Shown here piece by piece: positions 23,901 to 30,362 of a stretch of DNA of 35,838 nucleotides. Source of the DNA: a virus; IMG/VR virus record IMGVR_UViG_3300030328_001859, positions 1 to 35,838 of that record. The stretch is one strand, 5' to 3'. A model generated the notes under the pieces. It was not told the DNA's origin. It did no database searches and worked only from the letters and a program-made list of their open reading frames with translations. Made by a program: the position numbers and the translations under genes. Every line of letters begins with the position of its first letter. Position 1 is the stretch's first letter.

Positions 23901-26118
23901 GGTTTGCTACAAAATCTTGTTCACGTAAAACCATAAAACGCATTTCATTAGATCCTATAGACTTTTTAAAAGTATTAGGATGCATAGGCATACCAGATGC
24001 TTCTACATATCCTTGCATACGTTTATTAAAATCAATTGCGTCTTTAAAATATTTCTTACTCATAATTTTAGGTAGTTTCTCTAAATTGCCTCTACCATTA
24101 CGAGTAAATCCGTTATGCTCTAGTTCGTATATTATATTAGATATAAACTGTTTACGATGTAAATCTTTAGCTATCTTAACATCTTTGTTATTAAAAATAC
24201 CTTTAACATAAGCTTCTTCTGATTTTTTAAAATAATCTAAAAACTGTTGTCTTTCTTTAGGTAAAAAATCTGCTACTTGTTCTATAGTTAAACCCCTATC
24301 TCTAAAAGTAGCTGTAAGCAAGTTAGACTTGTCTTTTATTCCAGCGTAGATATAGCTATCCTTTTTAGCAAGTTCTTGCGATATGCGCCCCATTAAACCT
24401 GTTGTATTGTAATCTGTTTCACCTTTTGATTTATTTGCAAATGGATTGTATTTAAATATATCTTCATATACAACCTTACCATTTTGTATTGTTCTAATAT
24501 AAGGTAAAAACCCAAATCCCTTACCTTCAGCAAATACATCTACAATAGGACTATTAAATTGATTAACTCCAATATATTTAATCCTTTCTTTTAATCCAGA
24601 TTGCTCAACGTTTATAGTACCGCTTTCTAAATCAAATGTAAAAAATTCATATTTTTGTTTGCTTAATTGTGGTAAAACTTTAAATACTTCTTTTTTATTC
24701 TTACTAATCCATTCTCCAATATTCCTATCTGCTTCCAATTCTTTAACTAAAGAATCAACATCTACAGACTTTCTAACCCTACCTTCATTATTGAACACAT
24801 ATTTATCTACTGTGTTTTGAATTAAATTTTGTATCTGACCAACTCTAACAAACTCTGCTGTAGCACCTATCTGGTCATAAATTCTTTGTGATAAATCTTG
24901 TATATTACCCTGTCTTGATTCAACAATATCCATATAATCCATAGCATTATTATCAACAGGATCTTCGTTAGTACGCTCCATTTCAATTTGCTGACGTCTT
25001 TTCATGTACTCTTCATGAGCAACGTTTCTTAATTCACGATTCCTAACTTTAGGATTATGTGGATCAGACTCGTACTGAAGTCTTCTGTTTATAACATAAT
25101 TGTAATCACCATCAAGGTTATTAGCTAACCAATTTTGTGCTTGAGTAGTTGCTTGTTTATTAACATAAGATTGAGCATCTTTATTTAATGATTTGTATCT
25201 AGGATCTAATTCAGGTTTGAATATTAAATCAGGTCTTAAGGTGTCTAACTCCATTATAAATTTACCACCTGCTGCTTCATGTGCAGGTCTAGATTTATAA
25301 CCAAAGAATCCACCTAATAAATACTCATACAACTGCATCTCAACAGGCTCACCTCTAAGTGTTGTAGGTAATCCTTGAAACGCAGAACCTACTGCTGCCT
25401 TAACAGCATCTTCTGCTCTTGTTCTTTGACCTTGAGATTTAGCTAAATTTAATCTATTACCTATAGCTCTCCAATTTCCTATACCACCAAATACACCACC
25501 TGCAACTGCGCCACCTACAAATGTATTCATATATTCATCTGGTCCAGACCATACATCAGATACAACACTAGCTGTACCAAGACCTATAGCTTCTTCTGCT
25601 ACTGATCTTACTACTCCACCTTCTTTTAAATAATCTAAAGTATCTAATTCTAATTTAGATATACCTTTACCAAAACTTTTTTTAGCAAAACGAGAACCTA
25701 TCATTGGTATAGATATTTTATCTAAAGTACCTACAGCTTTTTGACCAATAAAACCTTTACGTGTTTTATCAACAAGACCTATTGCCTTTAAACCTTTAGT
25801 AGCTGCACCTAAAGGAAGTGCAAGTATGCTAGGAGCAAAACCTGCAAGGTGTCCTAAGCTTTGTGCTATTGCATCGTATGTAGTTCTGGGTTGTTCGTCA
25901 GGTGGGACAAAGGGTATTAAACCACGTAAAAAACCACCAGTAAGATTTTTTGCTAATGATGTTACTGTTGTGGTGTTTTTTATAGGTTTAAAATTTATAC
26001 CGTACTTATTTGCTTTATCTTGTAATACGTCTAACTGATCACTGTCAAACATATTAGGATTAGCACGATATATATTTATAAGGTTTTTAACCTCATAAGC
26101 TTCGTTTCTATATGCCAT
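17932..26118 (-). CDS. Giant ejection-type virion protein; candidate DPBB RNA polymerase
   Basis: 2728 residues in one unbroken frame, a quarter of the window. Residues 1-70 resemble the N-terminus of the preceding 252-aa protein. Residues 85-250 have hydrophobic, Gly/Ala-rich segments. A central region has KYGGKGV (1040-1046), AIRVP (1150-1154) and GGADKDIDSAF (1188-1198), with Asp1191, 1193 and 1195 in the DxDxD spacing of the catalytic loop of double-psi-beta-barrel RNA polymerases. The order RVP, then Ser, then GF, then GADxDID is what I remember of crAss-like phage polymerases. The last third is helical, has a hydrophobic stretch (LTDLFAYAMAGAFMYSLFD) and resembles large internal virion proteins. 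The last 56 residues form a module shared with 16818-17105. Most likely it is ejected with the DNA. The polymerase idea is inference. Confidence 0.7.
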   Translation of the reverse strand: MAYRNEAYEVKNLINIYRANPNMFDSDQLDVLQDKANKYGINFKPIKNTTTVTSLAKNLTGGFLRGLIPFVPPDEQPRTTYDAIAQSLGHLAGFAPSILALPLGAATKGLKAIGLVDKTRKGFIGQKAVGTLDKISIPMIGSRFAKKSFGKGISKLELDTLDYLKEGGVVRSVAEEAIGLGTASVVSDVWSGPDEYMNTFVGGAVAGGVFGGIGNWRAIGNRLNLAKSQGQRTRAEDAVKAAVGSAFQGLPTTLRGEPVEMQLYEYLLGGFFGYKSRPAHEAAGGKFIMELDTLRPDLIFKPELDPRYKSLNKDAQSYVNKQATTQAQNWLANNLDGDYNYVINRRLQYESDPHNPKVRNRELRNVAHEEYMKRRQQIEMERTNEDPVDNNAMDYMDIVESRQGNIQDLSQRIYDQIGATAEFVRVGQIQNLIQNTVDKYVFNNEGRVRKSVDVDSLVKELEADRNIGEWISKNKKEVFKVLPQLSKQKYEFFTFDLESGTINVEQSGLKERIKYIGVNQFNSPIVDVFAEGKGFGFLPYIRTIQNGKVVYEDIFKYNPFANKSKGETDYNTTGLMGRISQELAKKDSYIYAGIKDKSNLLTATFRDRGLTIEQVADFLPKERQQFLDYFKKSEEAYVKGIFNNKDVKIAKDLHRKQFISNIIYELEHNGFTRNGRGNLEKLPKIMSKKYFKDAIDFNKRMQGYVEASGMPMHPNTFKKSIGSNEMRFMVLREQDFVANPEFKNEKFVEGSEVDGGLFFRPEVFKDITRVMGLETDNVKPVVMGRLLSPVQKGLVFLKTSGKNAQGQDAINKLIKDNQLDFVVFDQGNKIKGETRPTEFTYDAVKNEYTLQGMPEVHKIAVESLRINPSTYENPKVNKGINLPRQFFITLNESQSPKTLRSFVKHYFEGIEGTKETKELVKQFEETGNMQPIETFLKSSRYALDQLPLGFVIKQLGNPGKSGNVIRRSLQRIDKENNPELESFEFDSNKQYSFFHESKNNLAGLNNGRYAGLTFHEKLSDSYTNSIRKYILKRTTTPYWKYGGKGVLNPVTKDVFADADMINKRPIEQGEVLLDLSYKKMNVKVDLTPEQIKNLNAIKKGINENGESTLGHIWDLYKISQGSKTPEQVNKFKNAGNDALKRLDEALDLLAIRVPADSLSGIRSLRFKGFTKHKGAGITTHRTDDRYLGGADKDIDSAFIIQGGSRNHINETRKVALERETWNDKEIMSRFSSSIELPTYSKFSPIDRLSAYATGRKGAAQRGQAIATRDALFEMYAQAKANKGVLDLGDGLKFKLKKGGINKFLQNVYGSINVNNDSTKYYSIASVKDIQNRLYNDLFVAELNGKQVPMDSFVVSNNATKKSITQFHSRYKTNPYNELYKDYADIQRTVRDHGNQEFFGATGRQFKDALEKGIFTDIRNLDLAKDIMINFNRSIKKYSNDIQEQDFIKEFLGIAKAPIKNLQKSTNTFDNISINLSKATSQELLIENALKVYQGFSEAKRTNIPGIKEKLQDVYIRARKVRKALIDSDERGGRRYSNKSKTTSINMPELNDMIIKDKIAIRKFIKSNRLKSEAAGALYKFYDTVLLTPEAVPGAKDPRWRLLNAMYGSEQVSPAAKQAFFRKFNEIYNRIPATEEAAIPKEFLKPITNEARELVLDIDKAASNVNKIGKKVIGKDFRYEDIDFLATKKSDVKDLKKLEENLSKFPQIDSFNEFFIDFTRRSSNFTDARDISLITMNDVRAINEYFRYGERAKGDFKWTNWLIDPRTIDARELQKTLKKYDSYITPVRTSTGIKEMKVARYTSPVGAIRDMIRLTLTQQNATTSQIQDTNARIFDWGKYGLTSNDTYTVMKFISNKRNPEAEGTITAKDEAFKTKKFKGKTGEEIINEYDAKFTTFVKEMGKYIYTYDKKGNRIEFEKTVDIKDPKFGVLNEFIRFKKDGSMDLKRFEDTVLRPIVTGGKHKIVGIESLLRYQYETIMEGVLSKKGKLTLKERIAYRQKNKFVDFAFRHVKPEQYFPRTNYGATKADRNLMMKDIDRLVKEGKGKYEDLFLFTENTRKESARAEDNFLNIQYEFRDKNYKDVGYKNKPKNLLQRGEEFIQGYDRRPGVINKYSDQIARSYFNNLIAVYGNKQIELFKAQSGVLDKGLTKKQLDALKKAGYENNTDVWSDFLYIYLKNSLGHPSLLTDRIQKSINKGDPLKLKRNPYYLTTDYSVTRALEKLYQTGKFNKMPMLRNAPEDPAARRDYLVRKLHELGVMEAKYNLLTLLANTGSMMTNLYGGAAQTIGSASFKAFADGKKNSVVTERLLKDQKGNFTLFFKNGKPVKNRKDLRNYFEEAGILDNYLQNELEYNKALSDTVKGMGKEGTNFIRDIKAALKRGERNEGMLEIAERYGVKDKMLSAGGFFMSFGERVNRFDAFVSHALKAQERLGPYASSTSLKDPYIFEAGLKGIETTQFLYHNAFRPAFMTTATGKVLSRFKLFAFQSVRTRKEFYKQAKAYGFKEGTPEYQRFKDLFLTDLFAYAMAGAFMYSLFDTALPPPWDWMQDTADLLFGDKKERDRAFYGTLPRPIAPLQVALPPIARFPQTFVELIQGDWEKFSDYTVHTMYPFGRMVYAAKKTKERPERFVHNFFRLPTDKISYRIKREDIRDAREKKIAESLSGSTVDNAPKAVYNHAKKYNVPVGGDLFTHILDYYEKTNKLMPLSFYEKAGYDGYHYPSLNEIKDNINNA

Positions 26119-26877
26119 TTATCGAATAAAAGCTTGATTGATTGCTGTTCTTAAATAATCATCAGTATTGTTTAACAATTGACTTGGTCCTAATCTTAAT
26201 GTTCCAGGAGGATTTCCAGGCAAACCTAATCTACCAGATAATCTTTTTGCGCCAGAACCTAATAACATCCTTTGTTGAGCTGCAGGTAATCCTCTATTAC
26301 CAGACATTAACAATCTACTCATACCTTGACCACCTCCACCAGACCTTCCTAACATTCCACCTGCTAAACCTAAACCTCCACCTAATAACGCACCTGCTAA
26401 TGCTCTGTCAGGTGTTCCAGCTGGATCTTCTAAAATATCTACAGCTCCAAGTCCACCTGCACCGCTTACTGCAAACTCTAAAGATCTATTTGTATTAATT
26501 CTTTTAAGAGCTTCTTGTGTTTTTTGTGGCAATCTTTTAGCTAATGTTTTAGCACCTGTTCTAGCTATTGAAGCACCAGCTGCGCCAGGTAAAGCTAAAC
26601 CAAGTAACGATAAAGCTCCTGCTGCTTTTTCTTTTTTTGTTTCACCAAATACAGACTCACCTCTAGATGTAGGTCTCATTTCGTTAGGTAATGCACCAAA
26701 CGCTAAGTTGTCTGCTAAATCAAAAAAGAATTTTTGCAGTGCTTTGCTTTCAGGTCTAAATGGTAAACCAAGTTGTGCAGCTATCATAGCAATCTGTTCA
26801 GCTTGTGTGTCTGTATATTCTTTAGGGTTTTCGTTATAACCAAATACTATTTGTTTGGCTCTTTGTACTGGGTCCAT
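26119..26877 (-). CDS. Internal virion protein with Gly-rich hydrophobic segments
   Basis: 252 residues. The N-terminus (YNENPKEYTDTQAEQIAMIA, then GLPFRPE) parallels residues 17-46 of the giant protein (YRANPNMFDSDQLDVLQDKA, then GINFKP). It then has hydrophobic helices LSLLGLALPGAAGASIA (about 89-105) and ALAGALLGGGLGLAGGML, typical of ejection proteins that insert into the host membrane. Its stop is followed at once by the giant protein's ATG, and its own ATG overlaps the previous stop, so the pair is translated together. Probable partner of the giant protein in the ejection channel. Confidence 0.68.
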   Translation of the reverse strand: MDPVQRAKQIVFGYNENPKEYTDTQAEQIAMIAAQLGLPFRPESKALQKFFFDLADNLAFGALPNEMRPTSRGESVFGETKKEKAAGALSLLGLALPGAAGASIARTGAKTLAKRLPQKTQEALKRINTNRSLEFAVSGAGGLGAVDILEDPAGTPDRALAGALLGGGLGLAGGMLGRSGGGGQGMSRLLMSGNRGLPAAQQRMLLGSGAKRLSGRLGLPGNPPGTLRLGPSQLLNNTDDYLRTAINQAFIR

Positions 26878-27551
26878 TATCTTAACCTTTCAATTTCTGC
26901 TTGCTGTATGGTAAACTCACTAGGCACTCCAAATTGCCCATCAATACCAAATAAATTTCTTAGTTGTAACAATTCATCGTCTATAGTTTTTTGTATGTTA
27001 TTATTAACTGCAAATCCATACAATGATTGATCAAATTCTACACCAGCAGGGACTGGTATATCTTTAGGTCTAATTTTAGATATATCTTTTAGTTTGGCTT
27101 TTTCTGCTAATACTCTATCTAAGTTATTTATCTTAGCTTGATTTTTTTCTGTAGACAAACCAAAGAATCTATCTATACCTCTGTTAAATTCATGGTATTT
27201 TTTTTGTGTTTTTACATAATTTTCAAAACTTTCACCAAATGTTCGAGATATTGGGTTATCGTACTTATCTAATATTTCTTGATTCTTAGCTACAAATTTT
27301 TCCCTTTCACGCTTTGCATTACGTAAATCTGCTTGTGCATTGTAATGCTCTTTTAAAACATCGCTTTCAAACTTTTGTTTATTTCTAGTTAAATCAAACA
27401 ATGTTTGTTGATTCTTAGCAGCATTTTCTTTAAGAACCATTTGTCTATTAAATTGGTCACGTTGCTGGTCTTGCCTTCTAAGCTCTAAAGCGTATCTAGG
27501 TAAGTTATCTAAAAATTGATTTATTGGATCGTTTGTTATTTGTATTGACAT
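26877..27551 (-). CDS. Coiled-coil internal virion protein
   Basis: 224 residues, very rich in Gln, Asn, Lys, Glu and Arg, with a long predicted coiled coil (about 15-160; for example LRRQDQQRDQFNRQMVLKEN). The C-terminal 60 residues are more globular (IPVAGVEFDQ-like region and FGVPSEFTIQQAEIERLR). No membrane segment. Its place in a run of helical and Gly-rich proteins ahead of the giant protein fits an internal core or ejection component. It overlaps the next gene as TAATG. No specific family recognised. Confidence 0.62.
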   Translation of the reverse strand: MSIQITNDPINQFLDNLPRYALELRRQDQQRDQFNRQMVLKENAAKNQQTLFDLTRNKQKFESDVLKEHYNAQADLRNAKREREKFVAKNQEILDKYDNPISRTFGESFENYVKTQKKYHEFNRGIDRFFGLSTEKNQAKINNLDRVLAEKAKLKDISKIRPKDIPVPAGVEFDQSLYGFAVNNNIQKTIDDELLQLRNLFGIDGQFGVPSEFTIQQAEIERLR

Positions 27552-27554
27552 ATT

Positions 27555-29297
27555 CTATCCTGTAGTATATCGTGGTTCGTTATAAAAATCCATGCTATCG
27601 CCAGTATCTGGTCTATTATTATCTCTTGCTTCTTTTTCTTCTTCTGTTAATTTAAAAGGATTAAGGTCACCACCGCCACGAATAATATCTATTAATCTAG
27701 CTCTAACATCTTTTTTATAATCATCTCTTAAATTAAATACAGCTTCAGTTTGAGTTTGCTGTTGTTGTCTTCCTGTTAGATCAAAACCAGACATTCTGTT
27801 ATCAAATGCTCTTTGCAAGAAACCTTGATCACCAAGTTCAGACTGTATACCTTCTAATTGATTATTAATTCTTCCTTGCTGATTATCAAATTGAAACTGT
27901 CTTTGTCTGTCTGCTAAATCTAAACCGCTAAGTTGTGAGCCTAATCCTCTTAGTTGCCTGTCACGTTGTTGTGTTGCTTGCTGTCTAGCTAACCCTATAC
28001 GTCTTGTATCTGCTAATGATGATATTCTATTTGATGCATTATCAGTAAATGAATCTATAGCTCTTTGCCTTACCATATCTCTAGCTCCAGAACCAGCAAA
28101 CCCACCTGTTACTTCACTCTGTCCGTATAATCCCATTAACTGATTCCTTGCACCAGAACGAGTAGAATCTAAAGCTTGTGCTTGTTGTTCTTCTTGTAGA
28201 CCTAACATTCTTTGTCTCATGGCAAAATCTTGATCTACATCTTCTTCTCTTCCCTCTAAAGCTTCTCTTTGTAATTGAGTTTGTTCTTCTCTTATTCTAT
28301 TTAAATTTACATTTAACCCTAGCTGGTCTTGTAGTAAATCCTCTTGTCTGCCGAATTGACCTTGTTGTCTTTCTAATCCAATTCCAGCATCATCTCTTTG
28401 TAAATCTAATCTCGCTCTATCAACTTGCGCTTTTTGCTCTAAAAAACTTTCTCTTGTTTCACTATATTCATCAAAGACATTACCATAAAATTCTTGCAAC
28501 CTAGGAACATCATAATCACTTAAAGCTTGTTCAAGTGGACTTCCACTAAAATTCAATAAAGGATCATCTTGATTATCATTACCTCCACCATCATCACCTC
28601 CACCATCATCACCTCCACCATTATTGCTACCAGACCTACCACCACCATCTCCATCACCTGCATTATTTGGATCTTTTAATTCTCCACCTTCATCACCTCC
28701 GCCTTGATCACCTCCACCTTCATCACCACTACCTTCATCTCCATCTCCACTTGTATTACCAGTATTTCTACCTACTGTGCCTGCTGTTGGCTCTGTTCTA
28801 CCTCCACCAGTATTACCAGTATTTACATCTACCGTGCCTGCTGTTGGTTCTGTTCTACCTCCATCTGTATTGCCAGTATCACCAGTGTTAGCTGTTACAC
28901 TTGAACTTGCTCTTTGTGTCTCAAAATCTCTTAATTGATCTTCTGTTGGCATACCTCTTTCGCCAGAATTATCTAATCCTTCTGATTCTAAATAGTCTTC
29001 CATGCTAAACGTATCTGACGTTTGATCTCCTTGATTATTCATAGCCTGAGCTAATGGAGTAATTTCTACAGAAGTCTTTTCTAAATCATTTGCGTAAGCA
29101 TCTCCTTCATCTTCATATTCTAACATTTGATTATAAGTAGGTCCACGCTGATTATCCATAGCTTGATATAGAGGACTATTAGGATTAGTAGACATATCTC
29201 CTAACGGTTTTCTGTATGTTGTATCCATTAATTCATCTGGACTACCAAAACTAATATCTCGTTTTTCTGGTTCGTATCCGTAATAATGATTAGGCAT
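27555..29297 (-). CDS. Internal virion protein with Gly/Asp-rich repeats and coiled coils
   Basis: 580 residues. N-terminal 130: polar, with paired motifs (ALAQAMNNQ-like, GDQTS). Residues about 135-180 carry a 19-residue tandem repeat (RTEPTAGTV units), and 180-250 are a Gly/Asp/Asn run (GGGDDGGGDDGGG). Residues 255-500 are long Gln/Arg-rich coiled coils (LARQQATQQRDRQLRG). The last part is basic. The architecture, a flexible acidic linker joined to long helices, fits an internal core protein packed with the DNA. Repeats could vary in length between relatives. It overlaps its neighbour by one base (TAATG). Confidence 0.65.
   Translation of the reverse strand: MPNHYYGYEPEKRDISFGSPDELMDTTYRKPLGDMSTNPNSPLYQAMDNQRGPTYNQMLEYEDEGDAYANDLEKTSVEITPLAQAMNNQGDQTSDTFSMEDYLESEGLDNSGERGMPTEDQLRDFETQRASSSVTANTGDTGNTDGGRTEPTAGTVDVNTGNTGGGRTEPTAGTVGRNTGNTSGDGDEGSGDEGGGDQGGGDEGGELKDPNNAGDGDGGGRSGSNNGGGDDGGGDDGGGNDNQDDPLLNFSGSPLEQALSDYDVPRLQEFYGNVFDEYSETRESFLEQKAQVDRARLDLQRDDAGIGLERQQGQFGRQEDLLQDQLGLNVNLNRIREEQTQLQREALEGREEDVDQDFAMRQRMLGLQEEQQAQALDSTRSGARNQLMGLYGQSEVTGGFAGSGARDMVRQRAIDSFTDNASNRISSLADTRRIGLARQQATQQRDRQLRGLGSQLSGLDLADRQRQFQFDNQQGRINNQLEGIQSELGDQGFLQRAFDNRMSGFDLTGRQQQQTQTEAVFNLRDDYKKDVRARLIDIIRGGGDLNPFKLTEEEKEARDNNRPDTGDSMDFYNEPRYTTG
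28753..28883 (-). repeat. 57-bp tandem repeat, 2.3 copies, in-frame
   Basis: Two full copies (28753-28809 and 28810-28866) and a partial third (28867-28883) with about six differences per copy. They encode a 19-residue unit containing GGRTEPTAGTV and NTGNT. Being a multiple of three, the repeat can change in copy number without shifting the frame. Confidence 0.85.
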
Positions 29298-30163
29298 TAA
29301 AATCCCCTTCCAGCAAGTTCATCTACATATTCTGTATCCATATATGCTTGCCCAAATCCAAAAGGATTCGTAACTCTTGGTGTTGGTATTGTTGGATTGT
29401 TAAAATAAGTTGGAGCAACGTGAGTAGAAGAAGTAGGTACAGGGTAAAAAGGTGTAGACACTATACCTAAATTACCACCTATAGTACTAACCATGTTTTC
29501 TGCTCCAGCCATACCCCTTGAATTTACTGTATTAAGATGTTTGTAAAGGCTTTCGTATTCTGGTTTATTTTGCATTGCAGTTTCAAGAAGTCTTTCTCTT
29601 CCTGTTTTCATGGGATTTAAATTAATATCAGGCATTGCCATAGTATTAGGTATAACTGCTCCTGGAGCTTGTGCTTGTCCAAACATATTTTTTGTAAATT
29701 GTACAGGGTTTTTAGCAAACTGTTGTGCGCCTTTACCAAACTTTGTTCCTGCTAATGTATATGCACTAAACGCATCAGATAGCATATTTACATTAGCACT
29801 TCTATTTAAAGCTCTTTCTGCTTCTACACCTCCTGACCTAGCTTGACGTGCTTGCTCTTGATTTAATTTTCCAACCTCAACTTGATCAATACTTGCATTA
29901 CCAAAAGCACCTCTAGTACCTGCTTCAGAACCTACCCTTGAACCTAATCCTGCACCAATAGCAGCATATAAAGAAGCTCCACCAGTCACAGGTGCTAATG
30001 CTAAACCTAACAATCCTCCACCTACAGCCCCTAACATCCTACCAAGACCCATTTTACCCCTACGCCTTCCTAAGTCTTGTTGTTGTTTTCTTACTTGTTC
30101 ATTTAGTTTGTTTGCTTCCTCTTGTTGCAATTGAGCAAACATAACATCAGCTGCACTAGCCAT
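29297..30163 (-). CDS. Internal virion protein with hydrophobic Gly/Ala segment
   Basis: 288 residues. An N-terminal amphipathic, Gln/Lys/Arg-rich helix (EEANKLNEQVRKQQQDLGRR) is followed by a Gly/Ala/Leu membrane-like region (about 38-78: LGRMLGAVGGGLLGLALAPV, GGASLYAAIGAGLG). The C-terminal half is Pro/Asn-rich and loosely structured. The layout matches short ejection proteins of podoviruses that cross the envelope during DNA entry. It has GGAAG upstream of its ATG and overlaps the next gene by one base. Family not recognised. Confidence 0.65.
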   Translation of the reverse strand: MASAADVMFAQLQQEEANKLNEQVRKQQQDLGRRRGKMGLGRMLGAVGGGLLGLALAPVTGGASLYAAIGAGLGSRVGSEAGTRGAFGNASIDQVEVGKLNQEQARQARSGGVEAERALNRSANVNMLSDAFSAYTLAGTKFGKGAQQFAKNPVQFTKNMFGQAQAPGAVIPNTMAMPDINLNPMKTGRERLLETAMQNKPEYESLYKHLNTVNSRGMAGAENMVSTIGGNLGIVSTPFYPVPTSSTHVAPTYFNNPTIPTPRVTNPFGFGQAYMDTEYVDELAGRGF

Positions 30164-30164
30164 T

Positions 30165-30362
30165 TTAACTTCCTTTCGACACTTCTATAAACTCATTAAA
30201 ATATAAAGTGTTATTTAACTTTATGTATAACTTAGGATTCTTTCCTACTTCCTTTGCTATAACTTGTTCACCATCATTCATTTGTATTATGCTTGGTGGT
30301 TTATTTGTAATCGCTAATTTATTTTGCGATACGTTTCTAAATTTTCTTTCTATACTATCCAT
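30165..30362 (-). CDS. Small basic late protein, unknown
   Basis: 65 residues. MDSIERKFRNVSQNKLAITN is basic; the remainder (QMNDGEQVIAKEVGKNPKLY IKLNNTLYFNEF) reads as a small beta-barrel with a conserved-looking DGEQV turn. It is coupled to the tail gene upstream (TAATG) and separated by two bases from the next gene. A small beta domain between the tail and ejection genes could be a tail-adaptor or decoration element; not recognised. Confidence 0.6.
   Translation of the reverse strand: MDSIERKFRNVSQNKLAITNKPPSIIQMNDGEQVIAKEVGKNPKLYIKLNNTLYFNEFIEVSKGS

Noticed and set aside
20411-24211. Several rightward frames of 60-140 residues inside the giant gene
   Set aside because: All are opposite one long, well-behaved leftward frame and lack ribosome sites.
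17932-26118. T7-type or N4-type single-subunit polymerase in the giant protein
   Set aside because: No palm motif set of the T7 family was seen; only the DxDxD loop pattern of the double-psi-barrel type is present, so I propose that family instead.
28178-28904. Rightward Leu/His-rich frames opposite the repeat region
   Set aside because: They are the complement of the Gly/Asp-rich low-complexity run; the composition is a by-product.
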